Of a stretch of DNA of 64,000 nucleotides, positions 36,901-46,075 are shown one piece after another; within the stretch, counting starts at the first letter, position 1, and every line of letters begins with the position of its first letter. A model generated the notes under the pieces. The model had not been told where the DNA came from, did not search any database, and worked only from the letters and a program-made list of their open reading frames with translations. Made by a program: the position numbers and the translations under genes. The DNA comes from Faecalicatena contorta (GTDB lineage Bacteria > Bacillota > Clostridia > Lachnospirales > Lachnospiraceae), in the NCBI RefSeq assembly GCF_039521745.1, contig NZ_BAAACT010000204.1, one strand, 5' to 3'.

Positions 36901-37185
36901 CTTATAGATAGAACTGATTTCTCCTGTGATTACAAACCTTGGGATCATCACATCCGCTACAGAGCCGTCTGATATGCGGTATTCTTCTTTCAAAGTATAA
37001 AGCCCTTCTTCCGCCGGCTGGAGCTTTTCCAGCATTTCTTCCCGCCAGGCCGGATGGGTAAAATCACCGGTTCCGACAATGTGGATTCCCTTTCGTCTCG
37101 CCCATAAGTCCAGGTTTTCCAGATTACAGTCCCTGCTGGTTGCACGGGAATAATGGGAATGGATATGCAAATCTGCTATGTACAT
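33904..37185 (-). CDS. PHP-domain, zinc-ribbon and UvrD/PcrA-type helicase fusion
   Basis: 1,093 residues. Residues 1-400 are a PHP-like domain starting ADLHIHSHYSRATS, with further metal-type histidines (GTGDFTHPAW, PVPAHIWTPH-like, ISNSDAHSP). A four-cysteine zinc ribbon lies at about 273-292 (CGIC...CPVC). After a charged linker (430-490) comes a full SF1 helicase: Walker A AGPGTGKTKTL near 509, motif II VDEFQDISPIQYRLI, GDPDQSIYGFRGSD, TLHGAKGLEFPV and FYVGMTRAKDEL. Such fusions are known in clostridia, but the PHP substrate is unclear. It may join a nuclease or phosphoesterase step to unwinding in repair. Confidence 0.93.
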   Translation of the reverse strand: MYIADLHIHSHYSRATSRDCNLENLDLWARRKGIHIVGTGDFTHPAWREEMLEKLQPAEEGLYTLKEEYRISDGSVADVMIPRFVITGEISSIYKKYDRVRKVHSLILLPGLEDAEILARKLEIIGNIHSDGRPILGLDCHDLLEIMLELCPGAIYVPAHIWTPHFSLFGAFSGFDSVEECFGDLAGHIHAMETGLSSDPPMNWRISALDQYQLISNSDAHSPAKLGREANLLDIGLSFTELREAIQTGKGLHGTIEFFPEEGKYHYDGHRKCGICLTPAETIKYGGVCPVCGRKLTIGVSHRVEQLADREEGYVRTEAKGFESLVPLPEVIGASLGHSAASTKVQKEYRNMLRTLGPEFEILRTVPEEEVKKISGHLIAEGIRRLRDGKVERNPGFDGEYGTIQLFTQEEIDRLDGQMSFFDALCIQAAETVEKRINEEGNQADKPQMSGDGKETAAETGAENVVPESKADGEKTVGEADSQNQSAGLNPEQEQAVRALGSAIAVVAGPGTGKTKTLIARILHMLEVRKVKPSEITAVTFTNKAAGELMERIKKAIGRTRNLNKMQVGTFHAICLNFLKKQGIEFSLADDAASMEAAGRALDETGLKMKPKELLRVVSLLKSGMSPEEMQTRLVQNGADEEETDMPLNWQEGVDAYQRILQEQKLLDFDDLLLETLKRMEQGGAQDGWEKGFSYLLVDEFQDISPIQYRLIQAWSKGGRELFVIGDPDQSIYGFRGSDARCFEKLKEDDPDMQEIRLAWNYRCTPSVLHAAASVISHNPGPERRLLPHRQEEMPVRVVNAASEMAEAIFTAKEINRLTGGIGMLEAQEIGAGSGKERGFGDIAVLYRTHRQADLLEKCLRKEGIPYVTAGREAFLAEDEVRGSISFFKCLANPADEFSKKISLRLLWNMEMNVVAEGVFQAMAEKFRPLYAKSRTQKFLEKWIEEMQMQDSSSMKKLAGMTVFYKNMDEFMEALSMGVESDLKRCGDKRYTGEAVTLMTLHGAKGLEFPVTFIYGVRKGLIPFEKDDTVDTEEERRLFYVGMTRAKDELILTTSQEESGFLAELPEEEICRERADKRKNADSGKQMSLFDFL

Positions 37186-37210
37186 ATAAACACCTTCTCT
37201 TCTGAATACT

Positions 37211-37918
37211 TTATGAAATTACTTGTCCGCTTTTGTATCTTTGCCGTTCATTATAACATGTGATATCGTCGGAAATCCAGTCTATCGCATCCTGCCATGT
37301 ATAGAATATGGTCCTGCCCTTCCTCCTCATCAGCTGAGAAAAATACGTGCTTATTATGGCCGCCTGGCCCCGGCTTCCGGGAGGGGGCATTACTGGTACT
37401 ATTGGAAATCTGCTGAGGATGTCAGTGTAGCGCTTTTTCTGGTAAATCGGATTTCTGCTGGAGAGAAGTGATATTTCCCGGTATTTTTCCTGTCCGTTTT
37501 GGTCCGGATAATCGTATATTTCGAAAAATAGTTCCAGGGCTTTTTGTACTAATTCCGGGGAACGGTATACACCGAATGAACAGGATAAGACTTCTCTTGT
37601 ATCTCTGCTTAGAAGAACACAGAGATAGATGTTTCCATCCATCTCTGTGTGATATTGTCCTATGCCAACACACAGCTTGTGCGGGGACGGGACCTTTACG
37701 CACCGCTGATTGCACGGCTGATTTGGTATTGGGACGCCCTCTGTTGTATATGGCCGCTTGTCTAGCTGCGGACTCTCGGCTGTTTGAATCTTCTTGGCGA
37801 TCCGGAGCCATCCGGCCCCTTGCTGCAGCTCTGAATCATCCTTCCAGAGGAGAATGTCTTCAGGTATGTCTTCGTAATCTTCCAAGTGGAGTACGGGATT
37901 TAACTGCTCTAATCTCAT
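37211..37918 (-). CDS. IS3-type transposase-derived protein lacking catalytic residues
   Basis: 235 residues. The middle part, KLCVGIGQYHTEMDGNIYL followed by CVLLSRDTREVLSCSFG, aligns by pattern with the rve core of IS150/IS3 transposases. The end, YTWQDAIDWISDDITCYNERQR, matches their C-terminal EAI..YI..YN..R motif. The first catalytic aspartate (normally W.TDIT) is replaced by GIGQ, and the last glutamate region reads SRGQAAIISTYF instead of the usual NA..ESFF. The frame is intact and no IS ends are seen nearby. This suggests an exapted or silent transposase. It lies 25 bases upstream of the PHP-helicase gene. Confidence 0.65.
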   Translation of the reverse strand: MRLEQLNPVLHLEDYEDIPEDILLWKDDSELQQGAGWLRIAKKIQTAESPQLDKRPYTTEGVPIPNQPCNQRCVKVPSPHKLCVGIGQYHTEMDGNIYLCVLLSRDTREVLSCSFGVYRSPELVQKALELFFEIYDYPDQNGQEKYREISLLSSRNPIYQKKRYTDILSRFPIVPVMPPPGSRGQAAIISTYFSQLMRRKGRTIFYTWQDAIDWISDDITCYNERQRYKSGQVIS

Positions 37919-37981
37919 ACTTTATCTCCTAATTCTGGTGATTTTATGTTACGGTGAAAACAGGCGGGATCTGTTTCGCAG

Positions 37982-38446
37982 CTAAATTTTTTCATTTTCC
38001 AGGATATGTAATAGCAGGCCTTCGCATCCTTCTACTATATCGTCGTATGTTCTGTCGAAATTGCCTGTGTACCAGGGGTCGGCAATATCACGGGGATTGA
38101 CGGTAAAGTCTAGAAGGCGGTGTACCTTGTGGTCTGGGTCGGATCCTATGATGCGGTGGATGTTACGGATATTGCGGTACTCCATGCCTATGATGTAGTC
38201 GTATGCTGCGTAATCCTTCTTTTGCATTTGAACTGCATATTTGCCGGCTGTACTGATGCCTTGGGTCTTTAACTTTTGGACTGTACCGTAATGGACTGGG
38301 TTGCCTTCTTCCTCGCGGCTTGTGGCTGCTGAGGCTATGGAAAATGAATTGGCTAATCCTCTCTTTTGGACCATGTCGCGGAAAACAAATTCTGCCATGG
38401 GGGAACGGCAGATGTTGCCGTGGCAGATAAATAGTATCTTAATCAT
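37982..38446 (-). CDS. Low-molecular-weight protein-tyrosine phosphatase
   Basis: 154 residues. The P-loop ICHGNICRSPMAE near the N-terminus contains the nucleophile C8 and R14, and the general acid lies in ADPWYTGNF. It removes phosphate from tyrosine (or arginine) residues in the cytoplasm. The 5' end seems to have been supplied by an inserted element. A second, broken version of the start (MKKILFVCHG) lies at 46176-46307 at the far side of an AT-rich island, and the shared core TGCCGTGGCAGA is at 38416-38427 and 46277-46288. Confidence 0.95.
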   Translation of the reverse strand: MIKILFICHGNICRSPMAEFVFRDMVQKRGLANSFSIASAATSREEEGNPVHYGTVQKLKTQGISTAGKYAVQMQKKDYAAYDYIIGMEYRNIRNIHRIIGSDPDHKVHRLLDFTVNPRDIADPWYTGNFDRTYDDIVEGCEGLLLHILENEKI

Positions 38447-38626
38447 ATCTTTTATATCCTTTCATAAGCCTTCAAACCTTGATATTACTGGCTTTCTGGC
38501 GCTTTTTCATTTTTTATTTTTTTGCTCCAAACTCACGCAAATCTATATAAATCTACGCAAATTCACGGGCAAATGGTGTAGTAAACGGATTAGTAAAACA
38601 GTAACTGATACACAAAATATATCATC

Positions 38627-41600
38627 TTACTCATATTCTCGAATCACTACATCTACTACCTCTTTTAATAAGTTTGGATTTTCCACTTGAAGTAATTTCT
38701 GTTCCAACGCAGTTCTATCTACAATCCATCTTTGCATATATGGTTGATTGCTAGGATACCGGTTTCCAAGACTGGTTCTATTTCCATAATAACATTCAAG
38801 TTTTCCTATCTGTGAACCATCTTCATCAAACAATTTAACACCACCAGTATCAATTGATATATGCCATCCAAAAGCCAACAATGCTTCTTTGCTAAAACCA
38901 CACATAATATTGCTTTGCTTAAAACTCTCTATGCCATTATGATGCATAGTAATATTATAATGTGGGTCCTCATAGAAATCATCTCTTGTCTGCAATAATA
39001 ATTTTGAATTTCTCTCATACGCACAAGCTGCATATTCGGATTTCATACCAGGAATATTTAAATAAGTCAGCATAAAACCAAATATTTCTTGTTTATAAGT
39101 GTAATCAACAACAGCGCCTGCAAGTACTACATTCTCATCTGGTACATTCATTTCCAATATTTCCCGAATTTGTAACAACTGTTTCTCTCTGCTGAATTCT
39201 GAAAATTTTTCAACATTACTGATTAGTATTCCTTTATTCTCAAACCAATATGATGGCGTAACTAACAATGTATATGGCTCTGATGCTGACAAAATAATAC
39301 GTGCCAATTCATTCTCTACTCCATCCCATCTACCAGATACCCAATCTTTATACAACACTCGGAAGAATGCAATATTTAATTTATCACAAACAGCTTTGCA
39401 ATTTGATGAGGAACGATTTAGTTTAATAAGTTCTAGAATTTCTGGCAGTTGTTCCGCATAATCAGCTGTCCTTCTTTCAACATCATCCAAATTTATTTCC
39501 AGGCTTTTTTCAATTCTCTCCTTCATTTCTATGACACAATCATATCCATTAATCCATGGGGTATCTCTTGTCGTTTTTATCAGCTTTTTTATTCCGCATT
39601 CTGGAATTATTGAAAAGAATTTTTTATCTTCCCTCAAGTATTTTTGAAACTGCCTTGGCCACAATGTTTCTAGCATAATATTTGAATATAGTGCAACATT
39701 GAAATCATCATCGTTACAGTGTTTTTGAACAATCTCATAGAGCACAGATCTACTATTTTCATCGAAACACCACAACAACTCATATATCATCAGCAACCAC
39801 TCTTTAGCTCGATAATGATAGCTATTCCAGTCCATCTCGATATTTTTCAGATACCTATTATCACATCTTAACATTGCAAACAATCCTGTCAATGCTGTCC
39901 GCGCGGCATCTGCATCCTCTGACAAAATCAATAGCTTCATTATCTGATAAAACAACGTCTCTATTTTATCTGCATAGTCCCAGTTAATCAGATTATAATA
40001 ATCATAGTCTTCCTCTATCTCCGGTTCTTGAAAATGTCCAGCTGCTGTCATCCAGCTTCTCTGCATTTTTATAATTTCATCCATTCCTTCTTTGCAATAT
40101 TGTTCCTCCTGTTGATGCATCTTCCATCGAACTAATTCCGGTAAATCTAATTCCAAATAATTGCTTTCCCGTTGTACTACATCATTCAGATAATCACAAA
40201 TTGCCTGATCTGAAAGATCTGGTGTAGACTGCTCAACTAAATATTCTAAAATGCTATTATGCCTGATACTATAAGAATCCTTTCCAAATTCATATCTTAA
40301 CAATTCTTTAAAAATTTCTTCAGGCATTTCATGTCTGTCTATCAACTCCTGAATCATTTTTTTTAATTTGGTATTTTTTACAGTACTTTCATCGCCTGAA
40401 AGATATTTCTCAATCGTTTTAATTGAGGTTTCATTAATGGAAACTGAATTTTCAGCGTCACACCATCTATTCGGAATTATATATTTAACTGGATCTGAAC
40501 TCAAATCGATGTATGCAGCTCCATATTCTCTAAGTCTATGATATATAGACCTAATTCCATTTTTTTCTGCGCATATTTCTAATGCTCTCTGAAGTGAATG
40601 AATAGTTGCATGATTATCTTCGTTTCGCCAATCAAGAAGCCCTATGCCTATTGCCCATATAGAAAGTAGCTCTGATTCTCTTAATTTCGCATTTTTCAAA
40701 TATCCAATCAAACCATCTACAAAATGAGATGGTTCCTTAAATCCCTGCGCAAGATAATGGTTGTTTTGTAAAATCTCTTTTATTTTCGAATAACCGCCAC
40801 TGAATATGTCTGCAAATATTTTGCTATTTAACGTATACTCAAGACGATTATCTCCTACTACTTCCATTTTATCCGAAATTTCTTTCACTGTTTCCGCATA
40901 TTCATATATGAACTTATCATCATATTCAACAAGTGTATTATACCAGCTTAACAAATAATCTCCAGCGTACTCTTTATGAGATACATATCCAACAACTGAC
41001 CATCGAGCTTTTTCCAATACATTGTTCATATCAATTGTATTAATATCATATTTCTTTTTAGCGGTACAAAAATCCTGAATAATACGATTGCGCTCCCCTA
41101 TGCTTTCATTCCAAACTTTTCCATCTTCTTCTAGCCATTCATTGAACCAGTCATGTATCCGCTTTTTATCATTTTGATAATAAAACATACCTGCATCCAA
41201 TAATTGATTAACCGGATTTGTAGAAAATGCAGTCTCGCATATACCATCAACGGTATCTTTAAACATATCAGACTCATTTCTGGACAGTGCAATATATGTT
41301 TTAAGTATAAAGGGCCTTAATTTAATAGTTTCAAAGTCTCTATCATTTGGATTCCAGTGTTTTATAAATAATGCTGTCATGAGTTGCTTCATTTCCGCTA
41401 CATTTTCGAAAAACTTCATACCTGCATGTTTTGCTGATAACCATTTTCCAATAAAACAAATATTATTAAAATACATCCCAAAATAAGAACGATTATAATG
41501 ATTATGCTTTTCCATGAAAGTATCCGTTATGGATGACGCCAATTCACTTCTTGTTTTTGGTTGCAAATATGCTGCTACAATCACATAAATACTATAATAT

Positions 41601-44506
41601 GTCATCAAATTTTCAATATTGTCATCTGGTAAATTGACATTTTCGATCTGATTCCATATTTCTTCTTTATAATCATTAGACCACTGTTGAGGATTCGCTA
41701 CAATCTGCATAAATGTAGATACTAATTTCCCCATACTATTTCGAGACAACCTATCACGTAAAACATTATCTACATGTTTGATATCCTCATATCGATTTTG
41801 CTCGATTAACTTCTTTACACCTTCAACAAGCGGATCTATATATACCAATTCTAAAGTATCTAATGCACTCGAAAGTTCTTCGCCTGATAAAAATATAAAA
41901 ATATTTTTCAAAACAGATTCTGTTAAATGATATGCAAATCCATTATTAATCTTTGCTAGCTCTCTCATCCCATACAAAATTGAAAATTCTCCTGAACGAC
42001 ACACACATTCAGCCAAATTATCTGCGATATTCTGGAATCCTGGAGAAAGGAATTCCTTGTCATCATCCTCAGATACCATGTGCGTGTATATTTGTTCAAT
42101 GTCTATTTCAGAAAACCAATTTTTAAATAGGCTCTTGGCTCTATTTAATTCTCCCCCATCATACAGACGCTTTACTAAACTTATCACTGTATCCAGTATA
42201 TCAAAATTCCATACAGATTCCGGCTGTACATAACATTCATATGGGTGAATATTTATTGATGTCAAACTTTTTCTAAAATTCGATTCTTCAATTTCATAAC
42301 TGCTTTTTTCAATTTGATCAATAGTCATATATCCCAAAGCCAAACATCTCATATTCGTCCAATCAATCGGATTATGAGCAATTATACCTTTTAAAATATC
42401 TTTGGAGATTTCTCTAAGTTCACTTATTTCAACACCATGAACATATGCTGAAATAATGTAATCTGCAGAATAGACCTTTGTAAATTCTTTTTCTCGCCCC
42501 GCCAGCTTTAGAAAGCGCAAAATATCGCTATAATAAGCCAGACTCTTCTCTTTCAAGTTCAAGTAATAATCCGAAAGCCCAGTGTATACCTCCCTGACGT
42601 GTTCTATATCCTGTCCTATGATTCCAGATAAATACACTCTGATATCATTATGCAATAACGTATAATTTTCACCCTTTGCAATCAGCAGCGGTCTTAGTGC
42701 CTTCAACACATTTTTCCATCCTGATACAGAAATGTTTTCTTCCGGAAAAAATGCCTGCATTTTTACTGCATTAATAGGTTCATTAAAAAAAGCAAACACT
42801 CCCGCCATTTTATAATCCACAAACGGAATTTGCATATTTTTCTTTGCCGCATCCCATATGGATTTATAATACTCTTGAATGTTTCCACTTAATTTTCTAT
42901 TTTTCAACTGTTCCTCGAGCTTCACCGGATCAGACTGCTGCATAGCTTCATGCACTGCAAAAATTGCTGCAAGCGTATTCCCCTGTGCATATTTTCCTAT
43001 AAGATTTGATATCTGCTGTTTATAAACTGCATTTTTCTCTGGCATTTTATCTTCTACAAGCGTTAAAATATCCGATACCTGTAATGGTGGTACAATTATT
43101 TCTTTTACATTCTTTAATTCTTCAAATAGCCACAGCGGATAATTCTTATAGTCTTCCTTCGGCTGGCCTGCCAAAAGAATCTTCACATTGGACGGAATAT
43201 ATTCTGGATCTGGGAGCGTAGCTAAAAAAGTTTCTTCTAGAAAACCAGCTCTTGCTGCATGATCTATTCCATCTATTGCAATAATAAATGTTCTTTCATT
43301 ATCTTCCGCATACCTAGATGCTATTTTAAAAAATTGCTCTTTCATTTCTTCCAGTGTCATTAATCCATTAACAACAGGAACATTATACTTTTGTAATTTG
43401 CCTTTTAAAAGTTTTCTAAGCTGATTAAAAAGTTCATTCCAGAAATTTTTCTTGTCAACACGTTTTGAAACATCCATAGGAAGATATTCCTTTGATGGAT
43501 CTATAGGCTCATATGCATAATACCTGATATCAACTATACTATTTCTTTTTCCACTGATTTTACTTACGATATTTGTCTTTCCAGTACCTGGAATTCCTGA
43601 TAAAAAAACAACTCTACTGTTCCCATCTAACAGTTCTGTTTCCAGTTTATTTACCAAATCATTTCGACTTTGAAAAAATGGTTCTGACGGAATTAAATCA
43701 TGGTTGTAACAAACTGTATCTTCGTCTACAGCAAGAGCTGCATAAACATCTTCTGCCGTAATGCATGGAGCTATTCTTATAGAAGTTGTCCAATTTCTTA
43801 ATGCGTGATCAAGTTTCATCAATAAGGCTCTCGCCACATCTGGCTTCGCATTAAATGCCATCTGCAATTTTCTTAACAAATCTTCCTCTGTTTCAATCAG
43901 TCCCACTTGATTTGTTTCTATTTCAAGGCAACGCAAAAATGATAGTTTATCCTCATCCTTTTCAATATACTTCAACTGTGATTTCCATTCATTCCATGCT
44001 GATTCGTATTCTGGAAATGCTATCTCATTAAATGTTTTTACACCTATAATTTGCTCTTTTAGTTCCTCCCAGAATGTCTTTAATGCCGGACGCCTAACAC
44101 TTCTGCCCTGCCCAGCAGAAGATACTATATTTCCTGCTTTCCTGTTTGTAAATAAACAGACTCTTGTTCTTTGATACTTATCCTTTTCATCAATCCAGGA
44201 TTTCGCAAGTTCTCCCAGAAGTGAATATTTGTTTTTCTCATCTTTTTTTGAATTATCAATCGCAACAAGATTTCCAAATGTCAATGTATCATCAGCTCTT
44301 GTATGCTTTACCTGAATAAACAATTTTTCTCCATCCTCGTATGTTACCACCACATCATCCAGGCCTAGTCCTATGTCAGCTTGTAACTCTACGCATTTTA
44401 TGTTGTTATCCGGATTAAGCATATCTATGATATACTGCTGTCCTACAGACCATTCATACCAATATGGATCTCCCATTCCAGGCTTCGTTTTCTTGGAATA
44501 ATTCAT
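38627..44506 (-). CDS. Giant nuclease-STAND ATPase (Avs-like defence candidate)
   Basis: 1,959 residues. The N-terminus (1-200) looks like a PD-(D/E)XK or DUF4297/Cap4-type nuclease, with D50-D51 in GLDDVVV and the Q65-V-K67 motif in FIQVKHTR. A STAND NTPase follows, with Walker A GIPGTGKT at 304-311 and Walker B FIIAIDGIDHAAR at about 407-418. From about 600 to the end there are helical, repeat-like segments without named motifs, then a mixed C-terminus. This plan is that of antiviral STAND proteins, which recognise a phage protein through the C-terminal repeats and fire the nuclease. It lies 48 bases after abiEii on the same strand. It is AT-rich unlike the core genes. Confidence 0.8.
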   Translation of the reverse strand: MNYSKKTKPGMGDPYWYEWSVGQQYIIDMLNPDNNIKCVELQADIGLGLDDVVVTYEDGEKLFIQVKHTRADDTLTFGNLVAIDNSKKDEKNKYSLLGELAKSWIDEKDKYQRTRVCLFTNRKAGNIVSSAGQGRSVRRPALKTFWEELKEQIIGVKTFNEIAFPEYESAWNEWKSQLKYIEKDEDKLSFLRCLEIETNQVGLIETEEDLLRKLQMAFNAKPDVARALLMKLDHALRNWTTSIRIAPCITAEDVYAALAVDEDTVCYNHDLIPSEPFFQSRNDLVNKLETELLDGNSRVVFLSGIPGTGKTNIVSKISGKRNSIVDIRYYAYEPIDPSKEYLPMDVSKRVDKKNFWNELFNQLRKLLKGKLQKYNVPVVNGLMTLEEMKEQFFKIASRYAEDNERTFIIAIDGIDHAARAGFLEETFLATLPDPEYIPSNVKILLAGQPKEDYKNYPLWLFEELKNVKEIIVPPLQVSDILTLVEDKMPEKNAVYKQQISNLIGKYAQGNTLAAIFAVHEAMQQSDPVKLEEQLKNRKLSGNIQEYYKSIWDAAKKNMQIPFVDYKMAGVFAFFNEPINAVKMQAFFPEENISVSGWKNVLKALRPLLIAKGENYTLLHNDIRVYLSGIIGQDIEHVREVYTGLSDYYLNLKEKSLAYYSDILRFLKLAGREKEFTKVYSADYIISAYVHGVEISELREISKDILKGIIAHNPIDWTNMRCLALGYMTIDQIEKSSYEIEESNFRKSLTSINIHPYECYVQPESVWNFDILDTVISLVKRLYDGGELNRAKSLFKNWFSEIDIEQIYTHMVSEDDDKEFLSPGFQNIADNLAECVCRSGEFSILYGMRELAKINNGFAYHLTESVLKNIFIFLSGEELSSALDTLELVYIDPLVEGVKKLIEQNRYEDIKHVDNVLRDRLSRNSMGKLVSTFMQIVANPQQWSNDYKEEIWNQIENVNLPDDNIENLMTYYSIYVIVAAYLQPKTRSELASSITDTFMEKHNHYNRSYFGMYFNNICFIGKWLSAKHAGMKFFENVAEMKQLMTALFIKHWNPNDRDFETIKLRPFILKTYIALSRNESDMFKDTVDGICETAFSTNPVNQLLDAGMFYYQNDKKRIHDWFNEWLEEDGKVWNESIGERNRIIQDFCTAKKKYDINTIDMNNVLEKARWSVVGYVSHKEYAGDYLLSWYNTLVEYDDKFIYEYAETVKEISDKMEVVGDNRLEYTLNSKIFADIFSGGYSKIKEILQNNHYLAQGFKEPSHFVDGLIGYLKNAKLRESELLSIWAIGIGLLDWRNEDNHATIHSLQRALEICAEKNGIRSIYHRLREYGAAYIDLSSDPVKYIIPNRWCDAENSVSINETSIKTIEKYLSGDESTVKNTKLKKMIQELIDRHEMPEEIFKELLRYEFGKDSYSIRHNSILEYLVEQSTPDLSDQAICDYLNDVVQRESNYLELDLPELVRWKMHQQEEQYCKEGMDEIIKMQRSWMTAAGHFQEPEIEEDYDYYNLINWDYADKIETLFYQIMKLLILSEDADAARTALTGLFAMLRCDNRYLKNIEMDWNSYHYRAKEWLLMIYELLWCFDENSRSVLYEIVQKHCNDDDFNVALYSNIMLETLWPRQFQKYLREDKKFFSIIPECGIKKLIKTTRDTPWINGYDCVIEMKERIEKSLEINLDDVERRTADYAEQLPEILELIKLNRSSSNCKAVCDKLNIAFFRVLYKDWVSGRWDGVENELARIILSASEPYTLLVTPSYWFENKGILISNVEKFSEFSREKQLLQIREILEMNVPDENVVLAGAVVDYTYKQEIFGFMLTYLNIPGMKSEYAACAYERNSKLLLQTRDDFYEDPHYNITMHHNGIESFKQSNIMCGFSKEALLAFGWHISIDTGGVKLFDEDGSQIGKLECYYGNRTSLGNRYPSNQPYMQRWIVDRTALEQKLLQVENPNLLKEVVDVVIREYE

Positions 44507-44554
44507 TTCCTAATTCCCCTTTATAAAAAGAATCCTTTTAAACAATAAAACAAT

Positions 44555-45397
44555 TTAAATATCTGTCAAATCACCCATCAATTTCACAACCACGTCACAC
44601 ACATCCTCAAATAATATATCTATTGCATAATCAAAATCCTTTTGATAGTTATTCCATTGTCGTTCCATAACTTCGCTATTTTTAATAGCATTCATAATTC
44701 TACGATAATCTTTAACCACTATTGATGAACCACGTTTCTCCGTTGTTGCACTTAATGCCTCTTTTAATCGATTGAGGTTTATATTGGAATACTGCAACTT
44801 AGCCAATATGTATATATCATAGTAATCTCTTGGTCTTGTATTCTGATCACCTCTGGATATCACAGTCTCCAGTTTCTCTGCTATAATTGTTTCTAAATTA
44901 TATGCAAGCACTGAAATGCTTCTGTCTTCTAAAAGAAGTTTGAACCGATATTCTATTTCTTTTGGAGTTATCCTATCACCTGTGGTAATGTCCAACTTCA
45001 AGGGAACTGCCATGGGCGGATAATTTGCCGACAGCGACACCCGATACCCTGTATATTCATCACTCTCTCGAATTTCTCCAATACTACGAAAGCTAAATGA
45101 CACATCATCATCTAATTCTATTTTACATATTTCTCCAAACATTTCCCGAATGGTCTGTTCATTTACAGGCAATCCTTTTATTGTTGCGTCCATATCCATG
45201 GTTGCTCTAGTGTCAAGGCCAACCATCGCTGCAATCAAAAATCCGCCCTTCAAGATAAAGTTTTGCTGATATTTTGAAACAGATATTCGTTCCAATAACC
45301 TCTCCAACATAAAATTTTGCATTACAAGCTGTGCAGATAAATGTTTTTCTTTTGCAAGATTTTTAATAATTGCCTTTAACTGCATTGCATTTTTCAC
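44555..45397 (-). CDS. abiEii: AbiEii/AbiGii-family nucleotidyltransferase toxin
   Basis: 280 residues. The nucleotidyltransferase signature appears as KGGFLIAAMVG and then TMDMDATIKG with the paired aspartates. Downstream, LDITTGDRI and ETIIAEKLETVISR with RPRDYYDIYIL complete the motifs conserved in AbiEii proteins. AbiEii transfers nucleotides to a cellular target, blocking growth when antitoxin control is lost after infection. The gene overlaps the antitoxin gene by four bases (ATGA). It is followed after 157 bases by the STAND gene (stop to start 48 bases). Confidence 0.93.
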   Translation of the reverse strand: MKNAMQLKAIIKNLAKEKHLSAQLVMQNFMLERLLERISVSKYQQNFILKGGFLIAAMVGLDTRATMDMDATIKGLPVNEQTIREMFGEICKIELDDDVSFSFRSIGEIRESDEYTGYRVSLSANYPPMAVPLKLDITTGDRITPKEIEYRFKLLLEDRSISVLAYNLETIIAEKLETVISRGDQNTRPRDYYDIYILAKLQYSNINLNRLKEALSATTEKRGSSIVVKDYRRIMNAIKNSEVMERQWNNYQKDFDYAIDILFEDVCDVVVKLMGDLTDI

Positions 45398-45987
45398 AAC
45401 AGTACCTCCAGATATGATCTGAGTTTTGTTTCAACCTTTAAAAGCTTTGCATATTCGGATAAAACAGGAATATTTTTATTTGAATTAGCCGCATAACGCT
45501 TAAAAGCTTCTGTTACCACCTGAATGTCCACATGGCTATGAGTCTTTAAAATATCACAGAGCGTTCGTTCAACACTATACACTCTTACAATATTTCCACC
45601 CGGTGTTGTTACTTCTTCTATTCCCAAATCATATATCTCTTTCTTACACTGCACACACCTAATATTCTCTTTCTTTGGGTTTGTCAAATTGTAATTCATC
45701 GGAAAAGTCATATGATATCTGTTAGGTGTTCGATCTGTTAAATCCCATAGAAACAATGCTGTTTCGTGGGAATAAATTCCTCTTTTAAATCGATTCTGTA
45801 AATTAAAAATTTCATCCTCCCAAACTTCCGGCAAAATGTAAATACCTCGGGACGATTTCTCTATCATTCCCTTGTCAACAAGGTATTTAATATTCCCACG
45901 TGAAAACCCTGCTGCAACCACCATTGCAGTAGTAACTGTTCCATTATTCCCTTTTGCCATCTTAATAATCTCTTCAGTTGCTCCCAC
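45394..45987 (-). CDS. abiEi: AbiEi-family antitoxin and repressor
   Basis: 197 residues. The N-terminal winged helix reads TTAMVVAAGFSRGNIKYLVD with KGMIEKSSRGIYIL, and the C-terminal antitoxin domain includes GIYSHETALFLWDLTDRTP and VERTLCDILK. In type IV toxin-antitoxin systems this protein neutralises the toxin without stable binding and represses the promoter through inverted repeats. A promoter at 46025-46053 and a perfect inverted repeat at 46076-46102 lie upstream. It is the first gene of the AbiEi, AbiEii, STAND operon. Confidence 0.93.
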   Translation of the reverse strand: MGATEEIIKMAKGNNGTVTTAMVVAAGFSRGNIKYLVDKGMIEKSSRGIYILPEVWEDEIFNLQNRFKRGIYSHETALFLWDLTDRTPNRYHMTFPMNYNLTNPKKENIRCVQCKKEIYDLGIEEVTTPGGNIVRVYSVERTLCDILKTHSHVDIQVVTEAFKRYAANSNKNIPVLSEYAKLLKVETKLRSYLEVLL

Positions 45988-46024
45988 AATAATCCTCTAC
46001 TTTCTATTAACTTTCATGCTTGTT

Positions 46025-46053
46025 ATTATACAATTACAAAGCACAAAAGTCAA
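46025..46053 (-). promoter_or_regulatory. Promoter of the abiE-STAND operon
   Basis: On the minus strand TTGACT (46053-46048) is followed after 17 bases by a consensus TATAAT (46030-46025). The predicted start is near 46018, about 30 bases ahead of abiEi. No other good promoter is seen before the STAND gene, which supports a single transcript. Confidence 0.8.
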
Positions 46054-46075
46054 TAATTATACATTTTCTTAGTCA

